Position numbers and translations under genes: made by a program. From Varroa destructor (taxonomy: Eukaryota > Arthropoda > Arachnida > Mesostigmata > Varroidae): a stretch of DNA of 64,000 nucleotides. The DNA lies in the NCBI RefSeq assembly GCF_002443255.2, contig NW_019211456.1:22127061-22191060 (forward strand). The letters run 5' to 3'. Every line of letters starts with the position of its first letter. Position 1 is the stretch's first letter. This document shows, one piece after another, positions 39,629-52,867 of this stretch. A model generated the notes under the pieces. The model was not told the origin of the DNA and did not search any database. It saw only the letters and a list, made by a program, of their open reading frames with translations.

Positions 39629-42600
39629 CTAATTTCTAGGCGGCCACGACATTTTAATTTGCCCATGGACATTAGTTTGGCACCAGTCGAGGTATGGTCT
39701 TAGCAAAAACTTCGGGTCAACCTTCCACCTAGAAACAGTAAAGCAGAGATAGTAAGTAAGCAGACTGAGGTTTGTCTGTAGTATTTTGACAGTGTTATTT
39801 TTATGCCATCTTTTGCATTCTTCAGACTCAAAATCATATTATATATATATTCGATGTCAACGATTTTTCGTGGCTCCTGGTGATTCGTACAGCAGTGGAG
39901 CTTTGGAATTCTTAAAGTTCCACGAACCGTAGCTAAGTGCGATAAGCCACCGCAGTACGCTGCATAAAAATGCAAGTACAATAAGTCTACGAAATGTGCG
40001 ACAAAACAGCAAAAAAAATCTGTTCGTTTACCTGGCAAGAAGATCAGCTCGGGAACATACGTTCGCTTTCCTCAGCGCTTCCACTAGATCAGACGCCCTC
40101 TGTGAAATGGCCGCGTACTTCTTGACGACTATCGCTGGTTGTGAGGTATACGAAGGCTTGTATTTTCTTAACTGCGTTATCACCTAGATACAGATAGCAC
40201 CAAATAAAGAGAAATAAATCAATTGCGGGTTTTTTTTTTATTACAATTAACCTTGCGGCGCAGTATTGCAGGCCATGCTTCGAAAGGGAACCCATCTGCG
40301 TCGGTACAACACAAACGTAAATAAAGAAGATGAATATTGAGCTGAAAAGACGCACCGCTACTTGCTTTAGGAAAAATTAGAATTGACAATTTGAACTTGA
40401 GCTACCCAAGTAGCTACTAAGTTTGTTTAGATCTTTGATGATAACACGGGTTTTAGCAACTAACTCTAAGATTCTTTCTGTGCGTGGTTTTCGACCCCTA
40501 CTAGTTTCACTATTCTGCTCACATTAAAGGCGACTACTATTTGTTTTATTTCTTAACACACCTTTCCATCAAGAAGTGCTTTAGCAAACCAGTTGAATCT
40601 TGCGGGCCAATGAGCGGGGGCCTTCATCCGTGTTTTGTCGATTTTCCAAGCAAAAGGGCCATATGTTCCTTCCACCCAAACGTATACAATATCATCACGT
40701 TCATGGTACTCTGGTGCCGGCGACTCAAGTGGCTCAGACAGGACGCACTGTTGTGGAGCGAGGACCGGCAGCCATGACGGCTCAATTGGGCAGACCATGC
40801 GTAACTGCATACGATTTCCATGTTCCTCAGTTATCTCTTGATACACCAGCCATGGAGGCTGTTCTTTATAAGATACAGATTCACCGTGCAAATATACTTG
40901 CCCATCCGTCTGCATGCTCTCGTACACCTGCAGAATTAGTAAAAAAATGAATAGTTTACTTAAAAACTTTCCTTTACCTTAACGGAAATGTACCTATAAA
41001 ATGAAAAACAATTCCTAAGTAAAGCTAAATCGTTCGTTTGGAACATTAGACAAATAGTAACTCAATAATGAAATTGAGTAGCCTTGCGCACCTTGCCTGA
41101 TTTTTTCCGTGCTATTCTGTCAACACAGGCGCAAAGAATGAGCTGTCGCAGAGCCAACATCTGTCGACCATCAGGCGGAGGCATCCGCGGATCGAGCGTC
41201 AGTTGAAGATCTGGAACCAGCAGATTTAATTCTTCAGTCAGCTGATAGCGCATCTTGCGGATTTCTCGTCGAGCCTCTTCTCTCAGCTGTTGAGCTAAGG
41301 GCGCTTTAGATGAACCTGACACTGTGTCATATTCGGACGCTCCAACAGCCGCTAATAATCGCCCCATGTCTCCTAGAGACCTGCACCACGTAGGACATGT
41401 TGCTGCGCGTAAAAAAAAAGACACAATGTAATCAACACATTTTATACATTGTTTCTGAGAATGACGTAAGGAACAGTCACACGCCAACGTATTTATGGAC
41501 ATTAAAAAATTTTCGTTAGTCTGCTGCGTATGAACAGTGAAAAGTGTGCGGAGTTCTAGATGAGCAAGAATAACATACAAGTATAAGAAAAAACAATAAG
41601 CGAAACCTTATACAAGGGTAATAGAATACCATCAGCAAGCACTCACCATTACCCTGGATAAAAGGCTCCTGCACTGCCAGGCCAGCCACCAAAGCTACGA
41701 CATAGGGCATCAGAACTTTTTGCTGATGGCTGAGCGCGAGCATCTTCGCGAATCTTGGCGCCACGGGAAACAAGCTCATGGCGCGTCCTAAAGGCGTCGG
41801 AATTGAAGAATAAAGCCAAGCTTCACGCTCTCGAAGTGACAGTGGCTTCACCTACGTTTGTGACATTAAAATAATTAATTTATACTGTACTTTTATATGC
41901 TATGTTGGGTTTTAAACATTTAGACAAAAAGGTACCCACGTTTTGTAGATTGTAGCAGTAAATTGCACTTTCAGGCAGAATTAAAGCACTATGGGGCAAA
42001 ATAGCAGTTACGATAAATGATTTTTTTTTGCAAGTTTAAGCGGTTGAATCGGACGTGCACAGCTTAGATCGATACTGCAAATAAGTTCTAGCTAATTCAT
42101 TCAAGCATGCTTAGAGCCCATAATGAGACTCAAATAGTGACAAGAAGCTTTTGTTTTTTACCCTCACCTTCCCTCTAGTAAGGGCACGCATCTCTACTAA
42201 TGAGTTTTCAGCTGCGATAAGCGCTTCCCTGGGTGGCGGAGAAGGAAACGGAAAATTGACGACTTTTTCGATACCCATACATTTCATTTGTAGCAGAAGA
42301 CCCTCCACGGGACGAAGAGTCACCTCAGCAGGTGAGAATTCGATGAACTGATCATTGAAGACCGCCGCAGAGTACAGCCTACGTAATGATCCCACCAAAA
42401 AATAATATTAGATTTACTCATGCTTCGCAGGTATACACCAGAATAAGTATAATAATAATAAACAGAATAATAATAATAATAATAATCAGGTGTGTCGAAT
42501 AAATCGCGGACGCTAGCTACGACGCCTATGTTGCATAGAGATATATGTATAGCTATGTCTAAAATGATGAACCGATTAGAGCAATCTGCAAAGTTCTGAT

Positions 42601-45600
42601 AAACGCAACTAACCTATAACAGTGTCCAGGTCCCTGTCTGCCAGCCCGTCCTGCTCTTTGCTCAGCTGAAGCCTTCGAAATCCACGATATGATGAATTTC
42701 GAGATGCCAGTTACACGATCGTATACGCGGGTCTTGCATTTGCCAGCGTCAATTACGTATCGCACCCCTGGTATGGTAAGGGAGGTTTCCGCTACATTTG
42801 TGGCCACCACACAGAGCCTGCGTCAGATTGCAATCGCTCAATTGGTTAGTCGGTATACATAACTGCAGTTGCGGCACAAATCGCGATAATGCGCCCGTAA
42901 TTTCACAGAGCCAAAAATTTATTCGGACTATAACCCTTATAAGGACTAAAATGTATAAAACGACGGTACCTCGTGCCTTCGGGTACCCGATCAAACACTT
43001 TCTGCTGTAAATGAGACGGCAACATAGCAAACATCGGTAAAACTTTCATCGGCTTCGTTTGATCTTCGGGACAATCTTTCACCAGTAGCTCCTCGTTCTC
43101 GTCGCTCGCATCTTCCAGTATCTGTCCATACAGCATAAGATAATTTCTGATAACTACATACATACTTTACTAAAATATGATAGAGACAACGACGAGAAAA
43201 TGCTTCTATTTGAACGCATTCTGCAACAAAAGATATTATTGATCCAAATAAACTACCAGAATAAAGAACTGTGTTTGCCGACTATGCATTTACAGAGTTA
43301 GTTCAAGTTGTCTTACTTCTTGGTCCGCATCTTCGTCGTCCGCATAGTCCGCCGACATATCACGTTCGGTCTTTTCATCTAGCTCGCCGTCCTCGAGAGG
43401 AACGACCGAGTAACTTTCAAGGTTAAGACCACTGCAGTCATATGTGGCACTCGTTCGGGCTACGTCAATAGTAGTCACTGTTGCGTCCTGGCCTTCATCG
43501 GTAGTTGAGCTTGTATTATGAGCACTTGCCAAATCTGAGACGAGCATATTGTCCTCCTTTCCTACAGATATTCTCGTTATAGGCTTGTCGCCATCGTCTT
43601 TCGGTTCTTCGTTACTTTTTAAACTTCCTGAGAGAAAGGTGTACGATGAATTGCTTTAGGAAACGGTAGTAACATTTCATGTCTCACCCTTCTATCATTT
43701 ATATACTATTATAAGCTTAAAGCTAGACAGAGGCGTATTGCAAAACAAATAGCAAAATCCTTAAAAGAAAAATCTCTTGTTAATTTTAGCAAATAGTACT
43801 TTCATCAAATATATTCCGAAAACTATAAGTTGAAAATTAACTTGCGTGTATCTAGTACCATTACTAGAGTCGCCGTTTTTCGTCGCATCAGCTTTGTTTT
43901 TTTCTTCCTTTTCTTTAAAAGGCTCCTTCATATCCATCAGGTTCTTGTTTTCCTCGCCGAATTTTCTTCGGAGTTTCGCTACCATCTGATTAACTTCCAT
44001 CCGTCCGGTAAGAAACACAAGTATACCACCAGGTGGGAGATTTTTGTGTATTTTACAAATCTTTTTGAATGCATCCGCCATATAATCCTTTGGAGTCGTC
44101 CTGTTGGATGATTAAACACACAAACCAATAATGTTAAATCAATAACCTAGTCAACAATATATTGCCATTCCTCACTTTATTATTATTACAAAAACTTTGG
44201 TATCTATAATACGTAAATCGATAGTCTTACCGATTAAAGTGAATGGTTACAGGAAATTGTCTCGCTTGAACGTTAATAACCGGCGGAGGTTGTTTAAACA
44301 ATCTTTCGTTTTCGATAAAATCACTAACGCGGAGAGTGGCCGACATCACGATTACCTGGCTCAAGAACCAAAACAAGTTGGCTAATCTTCATTTTTTCGA
44401 ATATTAGTTGAGGTTTGAATCATACATTTATGCACTATATTGGCGTACATTTAAAACTTGATCACGTATACATTTAGTGCCCGAAGCAATATTCGAAACA
44501 ATGTATTAACTTATGAGAAGTTTTTTTTACCCGTAGTAATTTGCCCTTCTTCTCACGAAGTCTGACAACTCGCGATAGAAGCCCAACGGCAACGTCCGAA
44601 TGCACGCTGCGTTCGTGTGCCTCATCGATAATAATCACCGAGTAATTCGAAAGACTCAGGTCAGATTCCATTTCTTTCAGAAGAACACCATCTGTCAGGA
44701 ACTTCACCCGTGTCTCCTCTGTGCAATTTCCTTCGAAACGAACCTAGAATTTCGGATTCTGAGATAAGCTGTATCCCACGTGACAGCGATATTGATACCC
44801 TCAGTTCTCATGCTATTATAAGTACGATAGTAACTAAAATAAATATAGCTACTACAATTCGAAGATCCCAACTGTATAATACTCAATTGTATAGGTTACC
44901 TGATAAGAGACGACCTTCTCCCCAAGCCCTGTCTCGTACGCAACTCGTTTTGACATTGAGATAGTTGCAACTCGTCTTGGTTCCGTGATACCAATCATAC
45001 CCTCGCGCGCATAGCCAACCTCATACAAAAATTGGACCAACTATGGTAGGAAGAAACATTAAATGCTTCAGTCATCACATTTAAGCTTTTTTAATTCAGA
45101 ATCAGGACAATACTGCAATAATTTACAGTACATAAGTATACATTTATTGCCGTAATAATGGCGAAAAACACGGCGCTACTATTTACAGCAAAAGTGATGA
45201 CAATACCTGAGTCGTCTTTCCGGATCCAGTCTGTCCACAGATAACCGTCACCGGGTTGGTCTCAATAGTTTCCATGATTTCCTGTTCCATAGATATAATT
45301 GGAAGCTTTGACCGGTGTTCAATCACCTCTGCAGGGCGGTTAAGAACCTATTTATAATGCAAAAAAACAATCTCTCATTTACGCGTTCTTGACTGTAGTT
45401 CATACTTCTACTTTTGAAAGACTATTTTTGCTCCGGATTTTTATGTCCATAATGTTTTTTCGTAAAAACAATGGAGTAAAACAAGTTGCTCTGAAAATGT
45501 GTTTACATAAGTACATAAAAATATAGGGCAACCTACCCCATTCAAATTAAGCTTATTTGTGTAAATTTCAACCCATCAATGCTACATCTGTATACATTTA

Positions 45601-47160
45601 ATCATGTTTACTATTTCGGTTATTTGCTTTTGTGGGGGTAAACTGAACTAAGTTTATTACCAAATGGTGCAATAACATATGTACATACTACTGACTGCTT
45701 GCCCCTTCTTGGCTTTAGATGTCCAATGGTGGCGTTGACGTCTGGAATATCATCTTCTTCATCCTCAGTTTTTTGAAGCTCTGTTTGTCTTAGGACTTTT
45801 TCTAATTTATTTTTAACCGTTAACCGCGTTGCCTTTTCAATTATGTTGGACACGTTTTGTGATGATACTGTTCCGTCTTGCGTGTGCTCACCGCACTGAA
45901 AACAGAAACCAGTCAGGAGTGATCTATTTTTGTTTCGCGTTGCGTGGCTAGCTGTTGCTTTGTTTAGAATCATTCATGTAGCCAGCTTTTTTAACCGTTA
46001 TCCAAAAGTAAGTGTTTTGTCGGCCATGCAAACATTTAAAATCAATACTTGTTCCAGGTACACATCACATACGGTAGGCTCGTTAATACCATAAAAGGCT
46101 GTACAGTTCTCTCACTATGTTACGTGTACGACAGCCATTGGAAATGCTCTTTTTCAATCAATATCCATTACCAAGTTTGGGTGTTAAGTTTTGCACAAGT
46201 AGATAAAAATGCAGAGTAACTTACCGTGCTAGTGTTATCCTTTTGAGAAATTGCGCCGTCATTTTCGTCGTGGTCCGAATCCTCCCCTTGACTGTCGGCC
46301 TCATTATTATCGCTATCATCTTCATCGTCTTCGTCGAAACTCAAAACGTCAGATCTTTGTGTCCTCTTTTTGTCTTCCGTAAGTTGCTTTCCCCAGGCCT
46401 GGACGCTCGGCGCCTTGCGCTTTCGCAATGATTTCAAATCCACATCCTACAAAACATATATTCAAATAGTGCAATTAAAAACCTATCCTTGCGATCATCA
46501 GAAATGTCTCTCCGATCACGCTAAATCGCTTCGATATTAGATTTTGGTTATGATATTTGATAGTATAATCTGTTTATTTGGGTTCTTTAGCTAATACCTT
46601 AGCGAGCCTCTTTCGACTTTTCGTGGTTTGTTCTTTAATTTTCGAGAGTTGTGCTACAAGGTCATCTCGGTTAACTTTTTTCTGCTTCTTCTCAAGAATC
46701 TTCAGAAGCTGTTTCCGTTTCTTCTTACTTAAGTTCAGAGCCGGCTCTGAAACGATATTAAATATTAAAAAAAAAACCCGAAGACAATAAGACTACGAAA
46801 AAAAAGGGCTTAATTTACACAAACTATATACGATTCACGTGTCCACTTCAAATTCTCAAGATAACTGACGCCGGCTATGGACTTAATCGTACCGTAGCAG
46901 TACGTCAATGTATCAAAACCATCTGATCACAGGTTGCCAGATGAGAGAATCGACAAACATAGACAGCAATACTCACTTTGAATAGCAGCACCTTTGCGGA
47001 GGATGTTTTTTTTCAGAGGCTTAGCTGTGCCGTCTTGCGCTTCAGGTAAAATCTCAGCGTTGGGATCTGTTTCCCCTGGAGCGTGTCCTTTATCTCGCAG
47101 CAGACTTTCCTGAACTTCCTTGTATCGGAGGAGCTTTTTCAACTTCTTTATTCTGCCCAT
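39629..47160 (-). CDS. DHX37: DEAH-box ATP-dependent RNA helicase DHX37 (Dhr1/kurz), 18 coding exons
   Basis: Coding exons in transcript order: 47160-46977, 46746-46598, 46446-46225, 45895-45689, 45347-45207, 45040-44900, 44743-44531, 44355-44231, 44100-43859, 43627-43317, 43121-42970, 42817-42614, 42378-42168, 41851-41647, 41402-41092, 40927-40562, 40183-40032, 39728-39629. Every junction is in phase, giving 1,211 aa (human 1,157). Motifs: Walker A GQTGSGKT 292-299, DEAH 388-391, SAT 424-426, motif [14 protein letters not shown] 701-713, motif [10 protein letters not shown] 749-756. The HA2/ratchet and OB-fold regions follow, then a conserved C-terminal tail ending MSWPPRN. A Lys-rich and acidic N-terminus and an acidic insert in RecA2 are typical of this family. 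Known role: nucleolar helicase that removes U3 snoRNA from pre-18S rRNA during small-subunit maturation, activated by UTP14. Start: ATG at 47160 (MGRIKK); an in-frame upstream ATG 33 bases earlier is possible. Donors GTGTGT, GTGCGC and GTACTA are weak but fit the phase. Confidence 0.98.
42463..42487. repeat. (AAT)n repeat in a DHX37 intron
   Basis: Eight AAT/ATA trinucleotide units in the intron between 42378 and 42614. Confidence 0.85.
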
Positions 47161-49307
47161 CGCAGCGTACAAGTTCTCACGTGTCCTATGCACTTATTTA
47201 CTCCGACCTGAGGACTGAATACAAGATAAATTACATGAACGTCAAACTGCAGCACCTATTAGAAGATGCCAAGTGTTCTAAACCTTTTTTATATTCTTCG
47301 CAGATTTTCAACGCAATCCAAATAAACTATACATTATCGAACGTTTTCATGTGGGTGAAACTAGAGTGTTTATAGAATAATTCGTACTTTAGCACCATGC
47401 TAATATATACATAAGCAGCGCGGGCAATACCTTTTTTTATGGTCTTTTTTCGATAGTTTTGATTCGACAGTCATCAGACGTATCCGGGCCGCACAGCCCG
47501 ATCTCTGAAGGGTCAGGTTTTACGTAGAAAAGTGCGAAAATTTTGCACGGGTAACTTGTTGTACAGTCAAGTTTGTCATGACAATCGTCGATGTTTATGA
47601 AAGTTCCACTAGGTTATTACTGTAACGATATCTTGTCATCCTTGAGTAAGTGATCCTTTGTCACTTGTAAGTTGTTCCTCTGAGTCGTATCGCAAAGTTC
47701 AGAAAAAGCTGCGACTTATCATAAAGTACCGGAAAAAATGACGATCTTTACTTTTCCCTGGTAAAAACATTCATGAGAAAAGCATAATGTTATTAAGTTA
47801 AGTGTTAAGCATAAAGTTAAAAAAGTGTGTACCTTGCTGGTTATCCTTTCCGTACAACTTTTCATCGTTTTCTTTAATACAACACCTTTAATTATTATAT
47901 GGTGGTCTTAATGTCGAATGTCTATCTAATCAATCTCCAACAAAGTTAGGAAACCCACGTACAATAGGGTGCAGAATAAGTTTATTACGTCGATCGCGCA
48001 TATACAAGTCCGTGCCACTTGCAGGAAGAATGAATCACCATTACACTATGTACACAACAGCAAATCAAGGCAGGCGCCACATGAGGAACTTTCTCTTGCA
48101 GAAGTTAGCCCAGCTGTATTGCTACAGTTTGAAGTACCACTTATTGCTCTAGGCGAGTATACCAAGCCCGTTTTCTATTAACCAAGTTCTGTTAGAGAAC
48201 ACTGTTTTAATATGGATCGAATATACATTGCAGATTCATGTAGTAGCACGTGTGTTTATTTACAAACATCTGGCCCGCAAGCGCAAAATTTTGAATGCAC
48301 TACAACAAATGTATTGCTGAACAAAATGGGTGCTTTCAGTAGTATTTAATACATGCGAAATGACTTAACAATGCTCATAAGATTAAACACTAAAACCGAC
48401 ATTTCTACCTGAGAAAAATCCACTTGTATAATAACTAGTATTCAATCCAGGTATTTTTCTTTTCTCTAAAATTTAGTCAAAAAAATCCGTCTCTCCATCA
48501 ACATGGCGGCGGCCATCTTAGTATAGAACCACGTGCATACGAAGTGTTATTATAGTGAAACTTAGTTTTACAGATACACTTTATTAATATTTAAGGTTTG
48601 TATTCAGCTGACCTGAAATAATCAAGCGGCTTTCAGCTTTTGTCATAAGCGATTCAGAATGTACTTACGGTACATTTTTTGTTGGTAAGAACGTAAGTTT
48701 ATCCATTTTAACTTGTGCTTTATTCGGAATTATATAATCGTTAGTGTCAATGTCAGGTACACGAAAAGTGTAACCCGTCAAATAATATTTAAAAAAAAAA
48801 GAAGTAAATCAAATGGCATAGAAAAATCTTATTATGAAATCAGATATTATACAGGGCTGTTACTATAGCCTCCTGGGATATTAGCGGAAGTAAGTAATAG
48901 CATCTTGTGCTACCCTAGACTCTTTTTTTTATGTAAAATAGGCCGCTCAAATATATTTTTAGACCCTTAGTTGCAAGAGTGGACAAAAAGCCTTACACGA
49001 CTTCGCTATTGCTACGTTCGTCGTTATAGTGCATTTAAAGATTTTGAAGGTCGCGAACATTTTATATAGTAAATTACTCAGATTAGAATTGAACTTTTCG
49101 CTCGTGTAATGTAGACGAGCCGTTTAGTTAATATATTTCTGCATGACAGAAAGTAAGTTATAAATCACTATCAAGTAAGGGTAACTTTGTATCAGAAATG
49201 GAATAGTAAACCGCTTGAGCAATGTCATGGTGCAATTGATGATTTTTTTTAAATAAAAAATATCAATTGAACTTTTTCATTTTTGAACAAATTATTTGGC
49301 AGAAGTT
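47161..49307. other. Divergent intergenic region of DHX37 and NOP53
   Basis: Carries the 5' ends of both genes. A NOP53 untranslated exon probably starts near the YY1-like motif and ends at a GTTTGT (about 48,595) or GTAAGA (about 48,684) donor. Neither can be chosen from sequence alone. Confidence 0.5.
48503..48519. promoter_or_regulatory. YY1-like double motif between DHX37 and NOP53
   Basis: The segment ATGGCGGCGGCCATCTT holds the YY1 core ATGGCGGC on the plus strand and AAGATGGCCGCC, one mismatch from the YY1 consensus, on the minus strand. It lies 1.3 kb upstream of DHX37 and 0.8 kb upstream of the NOP53 coding start. It is probably near the NOP53 transcription start, since the first coding exon of NOP53 is preceded by a splice acceptor. 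YY1-type elements are common at start sites of housekeeping and ribosome genes in animals. The link is inferred. Confidence 0.4.
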
Positions 49308-50847
49308 ATGCGTGACCAACAAATGGACGAGCTGCAGGCCTCGTCTATGGATCCTGCCACAGAAGACGGAGCGACAGGGAGGAAGAAAAAAGTTCGCGAA
49401 TCTAAAAACCGTAAGAAATATTGGAAGAAGGCAGATATCACAGAGGTCGACGAATATCTAGAGGATCAACGCTTCAATGAGCGTGTGGGTGGTGATGTGT
49501 CTAACAAAGAGGATACCCAATTATTCCTGCTAGATAAAAGTACAGATGAGGCAGGCGAAAGGCGATTCCAGAAGAAACGATCCGAGATCCTTAAAGTCTG
49601 TACATACGTTCTATCTCTTACCCATGATTAATCTTATTAAGCAGTGATATATCGAATTTTCCATATGTTTATTAATATTGGTTGTCATCTAAACTCTAGC
49701 ATTAGCAAGGCAAACGCTGACTTTGGTCATTAATCCAGTTAATATTTTTTGATGTAGGGAAAAAGGAGCAGAAAAGGTGCAAACGGAAAAGAGAGGAAAA
49801 CGAGTGAAAATTAAATATTCAAATATTTACTTTAATTTTGCTATGATTGTATATAGCTTAGGAAAGTGTTTTAGGTTCATGTGTTGTTCGATCATTTTTA
49901 GGAACCTTTAAGGTGCCATTCTATTCTTGACCAACGATCCAAGGTTCCTGTCCCATACACGAAAAGTCGAGTAAAGATGGCTGATGAACGCAAGAGCGCC
50001 ATCCACCTCGCTAAAGAGCGGGCAATTATTGCACAAAGGGTGGATCAGTCAAAGAAAGGTGCGGCAAAGCGACGTCAAGAGAGAGAGCAAGAAGAGAAAA
50101 AGACGAAGTGCAGAACGTTAAACAGTCAAACCGAAATCTTTGATCTTTGGGGTTCTCAAAAGGAAAAAACCGAGGTAATCTTTGCATTATTTTACTGCTT
50201 GTATAATAATAGTAGATCCTCTATTTGATCAAAAAAACTCTTAAGTATACTGTGTTCTTTTCATTTAGAATTTGCAAATATTAAACTAAGCTTCAAGATG
50301 TAATATGCATTATATTTTTAAATTAATTCGAGTAATATTGGATTCCTGTTAGTTATGCTGGAAACAAAGATTGTTTTCGTTATTATAACCTGTATGATAA
50401 TTTTTGATGGCCAGAACACTGAGGCCGATTGCCATGTTGACGTCGTCGAAGCACCTGAAGATGCGACCTATTTATCGAAGGATCAGCAAACTTATTACGC
50501 ACCATCAACACGTCCAAGCCGTCCTAAAGTGCCCGCTCTGCGTTACAAAAAGCCATCGAAACTGCCCGCGGTTGAAGTTGCCAAACCTGGCGCCAGTTAC
50601 AGACCCACTTTTGAGGTAAATGGAAACGTTTGACGCTTACTTCAACAAACGTTTACTTGACATTTAAAATGAAAATATTTGACTTACGCTGTTCTATAAC
50701 TGCTGACAAAGCTGACTAACCGATATATTTGGAAATAGATTTTTACAGCATCATGTTTGATAGTATTTCTTGATTTCTAAAGGTTAAGCATCATCCAGTC
50801 ATCCGATCATGAGTGTTAATTTGATTATTAAAGATTCTTTGTTAGAT

Positions 50848-50879
<32 letters not shown>

Positions 50880-52819
50880 AATATACATATATATATATAT
50901 GTGTGTGTGTGAGATTTTGATTTTCGTTGGTATCCATTAAATAGCTGCATTTTTATGCCGTATGAAATTGGTCGCTGATCCAGGATCACCAAGAACTTTT
51001 ATCAGAAGCACACGAGATTGAAATAGAAAAGCTTCGCAATGAACAGCATCTCGAAAGGGTGCTTACGTCCCTTTTCCCGACGAAAGAAGAGGCGAGGAAG
51101 ATCGAAGTTGAAAACAAGAAGCAAGAAGCCGTTGGTATTCTCTACTCGGATGATGATGACAATGATGGGAACAAGGACGAAGACAATAATGCGGAGGTAG
51201 AAGAAGCAAACGGTTAGTAAGCTGTTATGTGCAAGCTGTTCTTAACTTCTGTTTGTTAATTACTTGTACAAGACGTTCTACTGTGCCCAACTAGCCGCAC
51301 CTGTTGGATTTTTTCATGAGCAAAAAATGTGTTTCCACATTTTTTATCAGTTCCGAACAATAGGTATGATGATGTCGATGATGATAAAAAAGGTGATTAT
51401 ACTAGTTTATATTTGTAGACAGAGATCTATGGCCGAGTGAATTCACTCTCAACGCAATCAGGCGAGACTCAGAAGAGTCTCGCCTGATTGCGTGTTCAGG
51501 TTCAAAAGGCTACGCCATAAGAACTATTCGACTCACTGTAATCAACTTGAGTTAATAAATATTGATTTTTGGTAATGAATTTTCTTATTAGACCAACAAT
51601 TGTTAATGAAAAATGATTTTTATGCTCATTTTAACGAGCGCCGATTGAAGTTTCAATCAATGCAACTAGCATTCTAAGCGGTTCCGTATTTTTTCGCAGG
51701 TAATCCACGGGTACTAGCCGAGAATCGGAAAACTCGTGTACAGCGGAATCGTCAAAAGGCTCATCAAGAACGTCTGAGGGCTATAAAACTTGCAAAAGAA
51801 AAAAAGAAGTTTGAATCGCAGTTTGGCCGCATCGGTGTCTACTGTAAGGAGATCAAAAAGGCAAATAGGCTTACACAAAAGAGAATAGAGGAACGAAAGC
51901 AAAGGGAGATCGATGCCATGTACCTGCCCCGACGCCTCGGAAAATACAAATATCGACCGCAAGACGTACGTGTTGTGTGAAAAGTAAACTCCAGTTAAGC
52001 GAAAATTGATAACGACAGTTTTTAAGAACTATTTCCGATTATCTCTGTCTTGTGAAAAAAGCACACCATACTGGAATAACAACAACATTTGGCTTAATAG
52101 ATTGCTCTGCCTAATCGTAGGTTTAAATACGTTAGCTTTTTTTATTACTCGTTCATTTTAGATTGAACTGAAGCTCAGCGATGAAATTCCCGCAAGTCTT
52201 CGCCAACTGAAACCAGAGGGAAGCATCATGATAGATCGTATGAGGTTAGCAAACGACGATTTTTGTTATCACCCAATTATAAACAATATGGCCTATTCAT
52301 CAAAAATAATTAATCTTTTTATTTTCGGGTTTATTCTTTCTTCCTTTCCTCTCTTTCGAGCTCAAATATATATATATATATATAAAGCGAAGTCTGAAAG
52401 GGCAGCAAACCAGGTAACGAACAACTTAAATTAGTATTTTTTGTCAACAACATTTCCACGTGTCAAAAGTATTCATATTTGGGAGATATTTCGATCGTTG
52501 AAGATAAAAACAGTTCGATAATGCTCTCTTCCTGCGTAATAAATAAGCCACAAGGTGACTCAGCTTCATTTATGATACATACTTCATCTTATTGTATATG
52601 AAGTACAAGTGCGTAGCAATTTCATTGCTTGTTTTAACCCAATTTTTATGGCTGTATTTGATGCACTGTTGTTGTAGGTCTTTCGAAAGGCGTAATTTAA
52701 TTGAGCCGCGACGCAAAATTATGCGTAAGAAGATGTGGACGAAAAAAGTATACAAGCGGTCCTACAAAAAGGGATTCGAAGACGTCTTATCGACCCCCAA
52801 AGCCGATGGCTTAGCGTAA
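49308..52819 (+). CDS. NOP53: Ribosome biogenesis protein NOP53 (GLTSCR2/PICT1), seven coding exons
   Basis: Coding exons are 49308-49595, 49902-50174, 50415-50615, 50984-51212, 51700-51965, 52162-52244 and 52678-52819, in phase, 493 aa (human 478). Family features: a basic N-terminal stretch with KNRKKYWKK; an arch-interacting motif LFLLD at residues 72-76, which in characterised orthologues docks the exosome helicase MTR4; SKVPVP; PAVEVAKPGASYRPTFE, close to the human PAVEVAPAGASYNPSFE; DHQELLSEAHEIE; and a C-terminal LKPEGSIMIDR..SFERRNLIEPR block. Known role: nucleolar pre-60S factor that recruits MTR4/exosome for ITS2 processing; the human protein also binds 5S RNP components. Start: first ATG after the acceptor at 49301-49302, so a 5' UTR exon lies upstream. 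The first donor (GTCTGT) is unusual but is the only one that keeps phase. Many Lys/Arg/Glu-rich helices are present. It runs divergently from DHX37. Confidence 0.95.
50848..50912. repeat. Compound (TA)n(TG)n microsatellite in NOP53 intron 3
   Basis: Two TA tracts, each followed by a TG tract, separated by GAATATACA. Confidence 0.97.
51452..51493. repeat. Perfect 19-bp inverted repeat with a 4-nt loop in NOP53 intron 4
   Basis: The arm ACGCAATCAGGCGAGACTC (51452-51470) is followed by AGAA and then its exact reverse complement (51475-51493). The stem is more GC-rich than the surrounding intron. It can fold as a stable hairpin in DNA or pre-mRNA. It is too short for a canonical pre-miRNA and carries no visible target-site duplication that would make it a MITE. 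Confidence 0.95.
52366..52384. repeat. (TA)n microsatellite in NOP53 intron 6
   Basis: About nine TA units within the intron between 52244 and 52678. Confidence 0.95.
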
Positions 52820-52861
52820 AAGGAAGTGGTTAGAAAATAGCGCTTTTCCGTATACACATAA

Positions 52862-52867
52862 AATAAA
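52862..52867 (+). terminator. Poly(A) signal of NOP53
   Basis: A canonical AATAAA starts 43 bases after the NOP53 stop codon and is the likely 3'-end signal. Confidence 0.65.

Noticed and set aside
39857..39968. Alternative last exon of DHX37 after a TTTATGCAG acceptor
   Set aside because: In phase, but its translation does not match the DHX37 tail; the exon at 39629-39728 does, to the end of the protein.
51364..51400. Possible box C/D snoRNA in NOP53 intron 4 (ATGATGA repeats)
   Set aside because: No D box or terminal stem at the right distance.
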